From: Phoronis australis
Taxonomy: Eukaryota > Phoronida > Phoronidae
Length of the DNA stretch: 64,000 bases
Reading direction: 5' to 3'
Assembly (NCBI GenBank): GCA_002633005.1
Contig: NMRA01000468.1
Coordinates: 223,152 to 287,151 of the forward strand
In this document: in pieces, positions 12,401 through 27,400 of the stretch
Position numbering within the stretch: the stretch's first letter is position 1
Layout: each line of letters opens with the position of its first letter
The notes under the pieces: model-generated
What the model saw: the letters and a program-made list of their open reading frames with translations, nothing else
Databases searched by the model: none
Told to the model about the DNA's origin: nothing
Program-made: the position numbers and the translations under genes

Positions 12401-15400
12401 CGTGACTGAATTTCAGTGTCCCAAAACTGCGAGATGTCCCAAACTAGATAATGTTTATGCAACTCCCGCACAAATCGCAATAAGTACAGTTGTACTTGAC
12501 CGATACAAGGTGCATATGCCAAATAACCCCCCAGCTCTCAACAGTTCAAAATAAAACCTGTTCGAAATCCTCAAAAATGGGCAACATTCCCAAAAGTTAC
12601 AAAGGAAACACTACGTGTAACAACCTTTCTGACGCGACATTCCAGAAGTATACATATATGTGCGGGAAATATTTGGTGCATTCAGGGAAACATTCTTGGA
12701 CATCTCTACAGAACAAACATGGACATGAATGCTTTTTGCAGCTTCCTCAACACTCATCTACATCATGATATGTGGGGAAATGATAATATCCATCAAGAAT
12801 ATTGAAAAACAGTTATTCACACTCTTGCCTCAGGGGCACAGGAGTTCTATCAGGCACAGGTCAGTTTTTCATCCCATTAACTGACCCTTTGGATGTCATA
12901 GTAACCATTTGTGACTACACTCTGATTTTTACTTGTTAATTGTTGTTATTTTCCTTTGTCAGAACAACTGATCATTTCAAAGAGAACCGGCTTAGCTCAC
13001 CCTGACACAAAACAATCATAGGTAAGATCAGGCACAACGCCCTCAGGCCTATTGGACTTAACTATTGGTCATGAAAGGCCAAATATTGATCAACAGTTGA
13101 CAAGGCAGAATTGATCAAATCCTTGAGAAAAACCAGGTAGCATAGATGAATGCACATGTCAAAAAAATTCTTAACAACACATCTGTTCAGCTAACGATTT
13201 CAAACTGTAAGCACAACAATGGAAATCCATACACTGTATCAAGGCCCTCGCTCACTTCAAGATAAGGGTGCCTAAGCATTCCTATTACACTCTCCTGCTA
13301 TCAACACTGCCATCCCACGCACATTCTAAAATACATATGAAATATTTGCATATTCCTAAAAATAAGCCACTCTTTCATATATTAGATTTCTGTCCTTTTC
13401 AATCTTTTCATTTTGCATTCCTTTTTACTTGAGTTTTAACTTTCTTTCTAAAATTCCACACAAGTCAAGCAGCATGACTAAAGCCCCTTTCATATCAATT
13501 AAACTCGGATGACAGAGGAGCATCAATGTAAACTGCGAGGCTAAAAGAACCTTTCACACTGACTTTAATAGTTGTGGACACAGAAGTATTGGAATCTGGT
13601 GTGAAAGTCATTGAAGTTACTTCTTGCAAAACTGTTGTTCACAAACCATTACGAATGGGTAATTTTCAAATTTGAATTATGGATGCATATATGTTCAGGT
13701 AGTAAAATGGAGTTTTTATAAATTGTTAAAATATTGAATATTTACAAACAATCTCAAGTAATACCAAAATACACGGTGCTCTTGACAATGACAAAATCCA
13801 CCAGCTTCATGCAAAGTTAATTGGCATTGTCAACTTCAATACAACACCAAAGCTAATCGTTCACACAGACCGACACTCCCAAAAGATCAACGCGTTGATG
13901 CTAGTGTGAAAGTGCCTATAGTTGAAACCTGTGAAAGGACTTCTGTATATTCGTAACTTTGAAGATGATCAGAGTTCATCAACAACTTCGGTATGAAAAA
14001 TGTAGAAAACATTAACCAAAAATACTTTTAGATTTAAGCTGCATGTTATCTTTGCTAAAACCCAGAATTTAATTATGTCTCAATCTCTCAAAGCTAGTCT
14101 CAAGAGAATCTCACATCAGAATTTTATTTCCTTTACCATCAAGACGACCGAAACCATAGTTTATTGGGGTTGGAAAACTTTGAAAATTTCAATTCACAAA
14201 TCCTGCGAGTACCTCATTGTCTAAGACTTGACTTGCCAGGGTCGCTCAGCACCAATTTAATAACAGATGTGCGTTGTCATGTTTTGAACCACAAAGCCTA
14301 TGGTTAAGAACTCAGTAATGACAGCTAAAGAACAGCAAGATGAAGCTTCAAACAACTGCTTGAAGAACAATATCCAGGCCAATCTATTCTAGCAGAAGCT
14401 GCCAAAAGGAGAAATTGCAAATCAGGAAAAAACGCGTATGATTGATTATAAATAATGTGATCCTATCCCTACAATAAAACACAAAAGCAAGAGAAGTGGC
14501 GGTAGATGGAGAGAGAATATTATTAGTGGTAAATCAATCTTGATAAAGATTCATCACTTGAATAATCAATATTGAGTTCTGTAACATAAATTAGCAAGCG
14601 AGCACTGGGTGAAGTGATGGCTGTGCGCTAAATGCCATCGGCTCCACCAAGTTAACGTCCGTACTAGCGGAGTGTCGATGTGAAGTGCGAAATTAACTTG
14701 TAATTCCCTGCAAGCTTTGATACTTAATCAAATCAGAGTCAAATTCATATCAGCCCCATTTCCTTATAAAAATACTTAAAAACTGCGCAAAATTCCTCTC
14801 CCAGTGATTAAAAAATTCACTTCAAGGTTTGAATCACTTGTGCAAAACAATGGTTTAAGCTAATTGCGACATTGCTGATGAGGGGTAGTGATTGGGGGGC
14901 CTGGAACTGTTGAGACCGCAGGACGGGCTCCCCTCAACCAAAAAAAATCCCCTCCTGGAAGGCACAGGCACCTGTCCCCTCACAGTTGAACGAAGTTCCT
15001 GTGTAATATTCTCTTTCTTTTAAGTCATCCAAAATGAGCAGCGCAGAAGTAGCAACAAGACGCTGATAGTAAACAGCCTTATACAATAGTTCTAATCTCA
15101 TCAACCAACCTTTAAGAGGCAGGCAAAAAATGGCCACCGTCATGTTTGTATAAACTTTATCATTCTCACAACCAAAACATTTGGTAAACAAAAACAAGAC
15201 TTCTCCCTGATCAGTCAAAAATGCTCTGTTTTGCTTCACAACACATTTGGTTTGAAAAACAATCAGATACCATGCCTAAAACAAATATGAATCATTCCAG
15301 TTTCAACAGCCAAACTGATTAGTCATCTTAACTGTCCCAAAAATAATGATGTAGTACTTCCAATGGTACATGACATTGACATCACACGGCCTGGGCTGCG

Positions 15401-18400
15401 TTAATTCTAAAAACCATCAATTCAAGTATTCCCAGGCAAATGATCAATCTGAACGGAAGTCGGAAAAACTATTGACCAACTCCGCTGCCAACTACAACAG
15501 CAATGAGGGTTGTCCCAGTCAGACATGATCACATGATCACATGATCACCACCATAGCCATTGTGAAACAGTGTGACCTCTGATTGTAGAAAGCCAACACT
15601 TGAATACCTTTGAACACTTAACAGGAGCCAGATAAATATGGAAATTCCATACAGTTGGTGTGATAACAGCAATCCAGAGCATGTGACAGTGCGAATGGCT
15701 TTACCAAATGGCATGTGAATGGACAGCCATCAGTGGAGGCAAACAAAAGACAGTTCCTTTGTGAAATAATACTAGTGAGTGGGTACTGAGAGATCCTGCT
15801 GAGTAATTTATACTTTATCTTATTACGCTCAATTTAGTTATGACAAAGAATAGTACACAATACACTTTATCCAAGCTTAGGCAGAGCTGAAAGATTGATT
15901 GCCCTTTCTTAGCAAGTGGTCATGAATACAGCACAAGTCACAAACAAAGACTACCTCAAGACTTCTCAATAACAGGGCTTGATTTGGCTACTTTCATGTT
16001 GCCAAGGTGAACTCAGATTTTGTTTATCAACATTGTAAGAATTCCAAGTCGCCACAAAGTCCCCAGTCACGCATTCAAATACTTTGGAAAGAAAACATGG
16101 GAGTCAGAATCATACGCCAAAAAGTGGTAGGGCCTACTAAAAGTCATTCACATGTGCCTCTTGTCTGCCTCAGGTGGTGAGCACAGGGTACAGTCATTTG
16201 TTCTTGATTCAGGTATCTCGTTTATATCATCGTTTGTAGGGGCCAGGACTCTAGCAACATCCAGTGCGTCTTTCCTTATGTTTTGATGACCTTAGTTCGG
16301 GTTTTTTCCATTTTGCATTTGGCGAATCTAGTCCTGAATAAACTGATTTTTGTGAGTGAAGACTATATGTAAAGCAATGAGAAGGCAGGATCAGAAACAC
16401 AACCTTAACACTCAAGACCATCAACAGTATGGGTGAGTAATATATCAAGGACAGACTTTCCCACTTCAAGAAGGTCTCCTTCTTATCTCAGTAAAATGAC
16501 CTTTGTCTGCTAAGTCAATTAAAATGCTCAATCAAACCCATTTGTCTAGCCGAAAAAAGTGACAGAAACTCAAAGAGACCTGCAATAGATCACTCCCAAA
16601 ACTCGATTTTGAGATTGTAGTGGCAAGTCTCGTCACTCCATAACAGTGCAACAGTTTCAGATGTCTCTCCAGTTACATTTTGCTTGGGTATATGTAAAGT
16701 TGGTTTATTTTACCACAAGCTTAGAGGAAAACATGACAGAAGTGCTTGCGATGGAGACAGCTGCATAGATAACACATAAGCTGGGCTGAACAGTTTTGTC
16801 GTTTCTGAATGCTTGATTATTCGCACCAATCAGCAACGAGAACAGTTCCCAATCTTAATTTCAAAAACTAGCGCTAAAACCTAAATGAAGTCAAAAACCC
16901 GGAAAGCACTCCAGTGGGATGTAATGTGTGAAAATCCAAGTCAAACACATGGCCTGGTTACATGCAAGAGAACAAAAGCTGACTTACAAACAGAAACATC
17001 TGGGAGACATTAACGATTATTATCTGATCATGCTCCAATTTCATAAAGGCAGGTAATTTTAGATGTCCAAAATCAGGTGCTTGTAGAACTGAGTCTGTTT
17101 ACACATTCCAATTTTTACTATACCGCTAATTGCACTGTGCGGCCAGGTGTTCCAACTACTTTAGCCAAGTCATATAAAAAGTTGGGCTGCATAAACGGTG
17201 ATCCCTAAGATCCCAACACTGTACAAAAAATGGATTAATGGGGTCATAATAGGCCTGCAAGAAATGTAAAGTGGTTTTAATTTGTAACTAATGGGCAGCT
17301 TAAGAATTTTTCACTGATGAAAGCTAACTTGGCAAATGCCAGACCACGAGCATTGGATTTCTGTGAACTGAACAGACACACAGGTAAAAAGGATGTCTTT
17401 GTGTAGATCATAAACGGAAGAATTATACTGAAAAACTAAGAAGTTAGAGGTCAACTGCGCAGCCCTGAGAGAGGGCAGATGCCAACTACCACATGCTGGC
17501 ACAAAGGTAGACAATTTGTGGTAACTGGAAAAAATTGATTTGCACTTCCGAGAATTTAAAATTACCACTAGGGGGCACAATGCTCTTCAAGTACACCTGG
17601 AAGGTGCAAGGTTCTGCCATAGGAGGTGTTGAACTGTCACTTCGTTAGGGTATTACTTGAGAACAGGTCCTACAAGTTAACTTGTCATAACTGTCATTGT
17701 GCCATGATCTCCAGGAATAACAACCCGTCAGTTCTTTCCAAAGTGTCAATGTCTCAGATAGGGTTAATCATCGTTTCCCTCAGTACCCATTTTCAAGGTT
17801 ACCCATGTAGTTGGCTTGGTCTAGATTTTGAATGGGCGATGACATCCGTTACCCTATCCCACGATCCACTCAGTGTGTAAGTTGACATGAACCATCTGCT
17901 TTTATTAAGTATTTGCCAAATTCTGTACCACCTTTTGCAGACAAAGAAGTGGGCTCTGTACGCCTAGGCTGGCACAAATGATTAGGGGTGCCCAAAAGTC
18001 ACACTTTGCTAGAATCCTTGAGTGGGAATAACATTTAACCTGATGTAGCATCGGTTTATACAATTAGTGAAACAAACTGTAAATCCCCAAAGCACATGAA
18101 CTCAGGTATGAAGATTTGCTAGCCAGGTGAGTCATACCTGCAGAATAGCCTCTAATGGTTCAGTGGGCAACTAGACCTATTATTCATTCATACTACAATA
18201 GCTTTGCCTGCATTTAACAAGATCTAGGATAGTACACTCATATTAAAAATTGATCAGACATGGTGAGCAGAGCAGAATGCCCTGAAACGGCGATGACTCA
18301 TCATGGCGATGAAATAGAACTACGTCCCCGAGGACTGCGCAACATCCAATAGAATATGGTCTCACACAAAAAACCAATTCAGTGACTCAAACAATTGAGA

Positions 18401-21400
18401 TACAGTAATCACGAACAATATGTTCACAAACATGTACCGGCACTCGGAAACGTCTCCGTCTCTATGCGAAAGCTTGGTTTAGTTTGGTGTGCCGAGCGCA
18501 AACAAATGTCGACTGCTTACCATAGGATACCCATATGATGAAAAATACATGATTTGTTTTGTGACAAAAAATTATTGACCGTCTGACTTTGCGAGAGATA
18601 ATGCTAGCTACCAGTCGTCTGCAAACAAATCTAGGTTAAACATGAGAGAAGTACCATGAATCTACTAGGCATGCAAGGGTTAATAGCCAACACATAGGCA
18701 GGATTCCTCTTTGAATAACAACACAAGACTAAGGCAGTCTCACAGATCCACTGAAAATAGAAATAAACTGATGATGTCCACGAAAGAATAGATTACAGGA
18801 AGTTGCTAATAATTTTGTTGCAAAATACAATTTTCTGCAATTAGAGCAGATAGTTCAAAATATAGGAAACACAATCTTCTTTTAATTTTTCATCAAAATA
18901 CAACCAAATAAATCAATCACTGGTAATTGCTCTAAAAATTACCACACCAAAGAATTTTAATTTTGCCAAATACCTCAAGTAAGCCTAGAACATTTTTTAC
19001 AATATTGCAAACATGAATTGTAGGGATTTGCAATCAAAAACAAAAGTTGTGAAATTTGTGCGTTTCAACAACTTTTTTGAATAACTGAAAACATGCCTAG
19101 TTCAACATTGCTTTTGTGGAAAATTCTACACTACTTTGGCAAGTGGTTCTACAGTCAGGGCTTGGAATTTTCCGCGGAAACGCGGATTTCCGCTTTTTTC
19201 AAATGTTCTGTCTGCGCATTTTATTATATTTCCGCGTAAAAAAAAAATCGGATTTGATATAAAATTTCCGTGGCTAATTCCTTTCTTGCCGACGACGTTC
19301 ACCTCGAAAAGCGGAAGTTGCTCTTTATGTTTCGGAGGAACGTAAATTGTCAACATTGCCGGGGCATCTAGGATAGCGTGGTGGGATTTTCAAATGCGTC
19401 TTGTGTGATTGTAAACCGCGGTGACAAATACTACGGCGCTGCAGCCAAAAATGTGTGGGGGTGGGAGTGGATGGACGAGATAAAAAGACGCAGACGCATG
19501 CTACTGATGGTGGTAATGTTTTTTTTTTTTAGTCCTGCCGATTTTTCTCGGCGAAAGGCTCACATCGACTATTTCAAGGCTGGGTAGCGCGCATGTTTTG
19601 GGCCGTAAAAGTTTCCGCGTTTTTTGCCATTGGTCATTCCAAGCCCTGTACAGTAGACACTGTTCAAGTATGTGTAGTCCATGTGCCATATCTCACAGAT
19701 CCTCATGGTATCCCTCTGTAATTCATCACATTTGTTTACTCCAACTGTGCCATGTTGTCAAGTGTAACGGGACAAATTGAGCCAAAGCACCTGTCTTCAC
19801 AAGGATGAGACTTTGAGTAGGTCTTGAAGGTTTATGAGCCAACACTGACATCAAAAGGCCGAATGGTTATAATTGAATGACCTTTGTGAAAATGAACATT
19901 TAAAATGTGTTGGAGAAACATTTTTCAATTCACATTTTTTTATTATAATATACTCTCTCAAAAGAGTAATTTATATATCCTTATTGCTAACAAAGCAACA
20001 CAAATAACATCAACATTTCTGTACAAAAAAGATGTTTTTTTCAACTCATTTTCCTTGAACTGATCTTGTAGTGAGCAATACAAGTTTCTAACAACAGCCA
20101 GGGCATTTTTGGCGAAAGAGCCTCCTGGGAGCTTTTTCAAGATGCAAAATCATTCCAGGCAAAATGGATGTTTCCGTAAGTTCCGTAAGAGCCCCTAGAG
20201 GGCTCTTACAGAAATCCGCGGCACTAGGCTAAAGATAGACCAAAGAACAAATCTTCGGTTTCATTGTATCTACACATATAAATTTCTCATGACGGGAGAA
20301 CAAAGCCTTTTTCAAATGTTATGTCTAAAATTCATATTTGTCTAGATATCAAGATCAAGTCCCGTGAACCATATCAGAGGACCGTTTGATCATGCGAGTA
20401 TATCGGTAGACAGCCAATACTACCAGTTGAAATACATGAATGAATGGCATTAGACAAGTCTATCCCACCAAAGCACAAAGGAAACAGTATGTCAAATATG
20501 ACAACTAGCTCATTTAGCGTCTTCATTTCAGCTAGAATGTGAGACGTTTATCACAGACCACTGCACTAATCCAGCACTTATGTGCTACCAAGGAATACCA
20601 GTACAACAAGAAAACAGGTGCTAAGTTTATAAACCACAACACCTTCAAAGACAGGGAATGCAAAAATTGGAATATCATCAAGCTGTGACACTGAGGCTTG
20701 TGTTAAGCCCGCTTTTGCAGCACAAATATACCCAATTAGGACAGCTAACTGAAATAGTTCAGCCAAGATTTGGCCTTCAGGCTCTCGATGCCCCAATTCT
20801 TGGGTGGAATATCACTCCCATTCCCCTATGAAAAATATTTAAGATCACAAGAATTGCCCTAATCAGGCCCAAAAAAATTCTTCCGCCTCCAGTGATTAAA
20901 AACCTGAAGGTAAGAACCACTTCTGCAAAACGTTAGTCTTGGCTACCTTGATGGTGGCGACAGACAGTGGATGGGAGAGGAATGTTGATAGGATTTCTGC
21001 TCTCAGAAGGCAGTCAATGTGGTTTTGTGACTTTTAAAGGTACGAGAACAACAGCGTCAGTAGTCTGAATACAAAATGATCTTGAAATCGAAGAGAACGA
21101 CTTGCTGAATTCAATATGGGTTAGTTAATTCTAGTTGACCTCAGGCAATGAGCTGCAAAAACAGGGCCATGTTGAATGTCAAATGTAACTATGGCTCGAA
21201 AGGTCCACGCTTCGCCTCCTCATATGCAGAGCAAAAAGTTCAGTAATGGCTTCCACCACACACCATTATAGCTTTCACAGCCATATATTGATCGTCAAGT
21301 CACATCTAAAGGCCATGCCTAGCAGAGATCATTTTTTAACATAATGGAACAGCCACATGGGAAATTGCAGCCAACACTGTACACGATCAATGTTGTAGAA

Positions 21401-24400
21401 AACCTCGCCTTAATAACAGATAGCTGGCTGCAGACAGCGTGAAGGAAGGCTATTCAAGGGCAAATGGATTCTGGAATATAATTTTGCCAGAGATAAAAGT
21501 GTTGGAAATTTTACTTTAGGAGCATTGCATGTGTTAGCCTTTATTCACAAGTGAATTTTTCCTTAAAGGGAGCTTTTGAATGTTATTCTTTAGTTGATAT
21601 AACAGATTATTTAAATTGAAAATGTTGATTTTGTATTGAGTTCTTGTTAAGACGATGAGAAATAATAACGTGGTGCATCAAATTTCAGAATGAGGTTAAA
21701 CAAAACATGAGTGCAGGCAAACACAAGTTCCGGTATTAGCTGTGAGTTAATTCATGATGAATACAAGAGTACCCTGACCTTAAATTATTCACATCAACTA
21801 AACTTACCAATTCACAAACTCAACAACACAAATGCCACTAATGAAACACTACAAAGCAACCGTTACTTCGAAACTGGCGAGCTTTTGTGGTCAAATCGCC
21901 CATTCTTAAGGTAACAGTTTTGTAGTTAAAATTGCTCAAAAACTACTTTTTTCCGATTTCATGAATTAAACGCAAGGGGTATTAAATCCAAACATGTAAC
22001 TTCATGAGTAGAAATCAAAACAGTAAAATTTGAAACATTCGAAATCCAGAAAAAATGTTTACCAACGCCAAATTAAGAAAATCGGTATACCAGGAAATAC
22101 TTTTGAGGACATAACTGACAATGTGCAACAAAACTGATTCGGTTCCAAGAGGATTTCCATCATTCATTTAATTAGGTGGCTTTTCAACAACCCACCATGT
22201 AAATGCCAGAGGTACCTCTGTGCAGGCACTTATGACAGAATTAATCCCCGTGACACTCTACTTTATTTTGAAAATTTGTGTTTAAAGACCAGAATACAAA
22301 ACTATCAAAATTTTGAAAATTTAAAAATCAATCAAAATTGTGTTGAACACCATTACAACAGATGTGTAGAGTCTGCATGAACAAAAATATGGCCGATGGG
22401 CAAAATTATCGAACGTAGGAAGGAAAAAGCATTCCGCTAATGGCTGATATCAAAATGATTGGCAAGACTGACTAAAATGATACATATTTTATGGTTTCTA
22501 ATCAGTCAAAAAACGGCTGGATTTTGTGTTCATTTACTGGGAGACCACATTTTTATCAGGCTGCTAATGTAAGGCATGTGATCTCTCTATCATAGGGTGG
22601 GGAAGTTGGCCAAGTTTGTTTATATAGATAATGACTAAAATGCCAACACAAGACCGCAATTTGTCCACAGGATTCTCAATTCAGGAACCAATCAAACTCA
22701 CTATGGACACTCTCTAGTGTAAGAAGGATATGGGTCTGTACATGACGCCTGGAAGACGTATCCAACTAAATTCACCCAATCAGTGCTTGCTTGACATGGG
22801 TGACAATGTCCACTCAAAACTAAGCATAACGGCACATTTGCACTATTTTTTCCAGATCTGGACTCGGAAGAAGTTAATAAGGGTGACAAAAAAAACAACT
22901 GCTTGGCGCCTGTATGAAGGATACGAGTGAGGCAAATTTTGTATTCGTATTTGACTTCCCACTCGTACTTTCAACCATTTACTCGCTCCTGTCGAGTAGT
23001 AACTACAGTATTATAATTTAGCGTAAGCTGATGGACAAAATGACCGTGGTTTTACCTGCTAGTGTTATTAATGCTTTGGAACAAGAGACAAAAATGCATG
23101 TAACTACTTTGCTCTATCTTAAATCTGTGAAAAGCTTTTGGCTTACAAGTTTTGCTTCAAATTTCAAATGTTAAAAGTAAAAATATGCTTGCGAGATTAA
23201 AATTTATTTTTCAGTCATGACATACTCAACCTTTAACACCACACTAACAGTGTTAACTCCAGTTCAGAACACCATTGCCCAATGTACTGAAATCTGTCTT
23301 TCCATAAAGGAAACGCGTCCCAGGAGACCATTGGGGACACCACCATTGGGGAAAGTGACCCAATGGCCATTGACACACTGGCCACTGCCAGGTGCTAATT
23401 AAAGGAGACAGTCTGACAAGGTGACCCCCCATGTCATCGGTTTCTAAAAGCTGAGAAAACCCCCAGACAGAGTGACACCCAATACCAGCAACACAACACC
23501 CCCACTGTAAAGTGTGGCGAGCTTATCAGATGAGACTGTTGGTAAATGGTGAGAAACCATGCATGAAACAATCTTAAACTGGTCCAATATGACATTACAA
23601 ATGACTTGAGCAAGTCAGCCAGAAAGTAAACAAAATGGTCCTCTTACAAAGGGAAAATTTGGGTGGTTTCATTGTGGCTGCAATTATAAGATAAACAAGA
23701 TAGAAAAATACTGTCAATCACTGGAGGGCAAAACCAGGAGACACTCTGACACCACTCAGGGCATGAAAACACTCCTATTATATAACTAACAAGTGTCACA
23801 TTAAACTTCATTTTGACAGGCTTCTTTTGTGGCTCCAATAGTAGTTTTCATAGCAAGACCCAGTCAGAAAATCTGAAAAAGAACCACTTGAATAATAAAG
23901 CATAAATTCTCACTTGAAAGCACTTTCATATCAGATTTTAAGTTCTTACACCGACTTATGGGAGTACTTAAGAATGACTGAATGAGCACTCCTGGCACAT
24001 CACTGATGGTTTAGTGCGCTGGCTTAATATTCATCTGTTTCTTTACTACTTAGGCTCTTTATTTATTCACAGCATTGATCAATAGTAGTTCTTAGTCATA
24101 TTCAGCTAGACCCAACCCAAACATGAAACCTACTTGGTGGGGACAACTGAGAAGGGAAAGTCAGAGTGGTATTTTGAAAATAACTGGCTGACCAACCGAA
24201 ACAGGAAAAGTGACACAGCACGACACAGGGTACATTGAACACCTATACGTAAACCTCCAGATTTATTTCCAGAACAATTACTTTTACATGGCAGTTATGA
24301 GCATCAAACGGATATTTGTCAGACTTCCTCAAACCTTTTCAGTAATAAATGCTCAAAAGGGATAGGAATGCTCGTTAATGAGGCTAATTTCCACCCCATC

Positions 24401-27400
24401 CCAGATTATTTCCCCAACTGAGGTCAGCCTATGTAGACCTTGAATGAAGAATGGTTAAACCTCAAGCCAGTGTTTGGTCTACTAATAGTCATGTGGTACT
24501 TATTTTAGATAGATCACTTACACCTAATTACTGTCAATGTGTTCCTGCAGCTTTGAAAATTTAAAGAGGGAACAAGAGGAGTGCACAAAGCAAGAGGATT
24601 ACATTGGGATTAGCTTGATGTGGCTTTCCCACCAAGGTTGCAAATCACCTGTTTTGAGGAGTTGCAGTCAGTGGGAAAGTATTTATTTACGTAACTCCTG
24701 TGAAATGGGAAAGGTTAAATCCACTCTTACAGAGTAAAGAGGATGCGCCACACGTAATCAAAAAAACTTTTGGATATTTAAAACTCTTAGATGTAATACA
24801 ATCGCCTCATTCACAAGCTTTTGACTCCTGAAACTTCTTAAGAAGCTGATAAATAGATCTTCAAATAGCAACCAAAAAGTGGTTAGAGACCGAAGTAAAC
24901 ATCCTTGATAGAAGAGAAAAATACTGAATCAGATGAGAAGATTTCAAGCACACGAAGAGACAAAAAGGGCAATAGTCGGATATAACATGCACGTATTTTG
25001 AGAACCAGTTTGATGTCAGTTATTCAGTGGAGAAAACTGGTTCTCAAAATTCAGGCACATTTTATCCGACCATTACCACAAAAAAATAGAAACTTGAGAG
25101 GGAATTAGCACTGGTTAGTTTTGGAATTATTCATTGAAATAGGTGGGAGAATACGCTCCTACTGAATCACACAGCGATACTTTAATCTCATGCAATTTGT
25201 CCACAATACTGTAATATCTGTCAAGCACTTTTAAAGTTCCTCGTTTTCGCAAAATTGGAATCACTCATGTTTTTTGTAGGTGTTTTGATTTTTACAAGTT
25301 CTTTTGGATTGCATTACAGTATTTTACTTTACAGTACCAGCAAAGTTTACCGCCATGTTGCAGGCTACAACTCTGCTGGTGGAAAGTTGGATAACCCTCA
25401 TACGTATTCATGGATACACAATGTTTACCCCCCCCCCCCCCCCACCATCTCTGGACTCGGCCAAATAGTTCCAAAACAAGAAAAATGAGAGTTCTATGTG
25501 AGACCGTCATATTGTTTACTGAACTTGAATACATTTCTCAGTTATGTATTAATTAGAGTACAATTTAACAACGCCAACTGGTGTTTCATCCAGAGAACTA
25601 GCAGTAGCTTCAAAAGAGTAGCCAGTGGAGAAGGTAAGGGAGTCGTGATGTAGTCCTCACAGACTGGAGTTACGCTAGTGGGAGAGTGACGTAAGAAAAA
25701 TTTTATGGATATTCTACAAAGAGTTTTTAAACCAGATGAGTGTTTTACCACATTTCAAAGTCCACAGTGTTCAATCACCCGCATAATGAATATGTCATAA
25801 GGTGAAATCAATAGCTGTAAACTAGTTGTAAAAGTATTAACCTACTTTCAAAGAGACAATGTATGTATCATGGTTTTTCCCACCCAAGGGACAACTATCA
25901 TGGTTATTGGTAGACTGTCACTCACTTACATTAGATGCTCCAGATGTTTGAATACATTCTCTTAAGCTAAATATCAAGTCAGTGTTTTCCACGGCCTTTT
26001 CCAACGCGTCATAACGATGCCTCTGAAAGCATTTGCGACACGTTTTAATGGCACGTGACCTGTTAGAAAAAAAAGCGGCTAAACATTACACACGTAATGG
26101 GCTGGTCACGCGCTGCTTGAAATGTGTATGCTTTCACCATATTTGTACACGAGTATAGTATTAGAATGCACGAGTGTTAAAAGAATCATTTCATATTTCC
26201 TTCCAAGGCTCTGCTGAAATTGATTACGGCACTTCAGAAGTGTCCGTAAAGGTGTCCTAACGTCAAAAAGGAACACGTTCCCCTTTAAATTAGAATTGGA
26301 ATCAGAATTACAAACTAGTACATTAGGTAACTAGGCAAGTAAATGTGCAATTAAGATCATGCAACTGCAACTGCACTTGCACTACTGACAATGCGCATTT
26401 GCACAGCTGAGAACATGCATTTGCACCATGGAGGACATCAGTTTCTGCAACAGATCTCAGATGCAGAAGACCGAAAGTCTATTTGCAAGTATTACAGGAA
26501 TGGCTATCATAGCACATTTTGTAGATTCTATAGTTCAAACCTACTGAAAGACAACAAGAAGACACCACTGTATTAAAAAACTGAACAAACTCAGAGTTGT
26601 CTTTGTGACTCATAGTTTAGGACATGAAAGAGGCCAGCTGTGTCCTGTGTAGGTGTTTGATAACCCATTAACAAAGAACCATTGATATACACCTGAACCA
26701 CACTGGGGTGTCACATGACTGATCCAATTTTGTAAAGGGTAACAGCCTCTAAGTGGAGCAGGCCAACTGTGAGCCTGACATTTAGAGCCAGCTTGTCCAT
26801 CTGGATTCACATACCAGGGAGTTTGGAAACCAAACACTGTCAGCCACAGGGCCAGAGTGAGGACGCAGACCAGTTCCTACTGTAAAATGGTCAAGCCAGA
26901 CATTCTGTTTTGTTCCAACTAACCTCTGATTAATGCTGTCCACTAAATAACTAAATAAATGTCCAACAAGCAAAAGAAACAGTTAATCATAAAAGTTCAG
27001 GTCCACCGATAACCTAACAATTACAAACAGAACTTGCAAACATGTTGAAATCTTTTCCTGTTCGCATGATTTTAAGAGAAGCCTTTAGACAATGTTACAG
27101 GCAAAGAACCCGTACATCAAAACAAAACAAGTGTGTATGGTAAAATAGGAAACAAATAAAATTCATTTCTTCGTCTTTTCAAAAACAATAAGTAACGCCA
27201 AATGAATGCTATACCATTTGTAAAGATCTATACCACAGCTACCGTCACAATGATTCTGAGATATCGTGGGCGTTCACAACAGTGTTAGAAGCCTCCGAAC
27301 GATTCAACTTGGTCAATTTAGTTAATTATTTTTGGCTCCAATTGGTGGGATTTTACCAAACACTTTGTATTTGTCAACATGGACAATCCGAAAAAAATCT

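Larger units (their letters stand above)
13922..19155. other. IgCAM intron 1, middle part
   Basis: No convincing exon. A three-copy 10-bp repeat (catgatcaca) lies near 15,524-15,548. The 101-codon minus-strand frame at 14,934-15,239 shows no recognisable domain. Confidence 0.55.

Noticed and set aside
14934-15239. 101-codon minus-strand frame in IgCAM intron 1
   Set aside because: No Ig features, no acceptor/donor of the right phase and no recognisable family.
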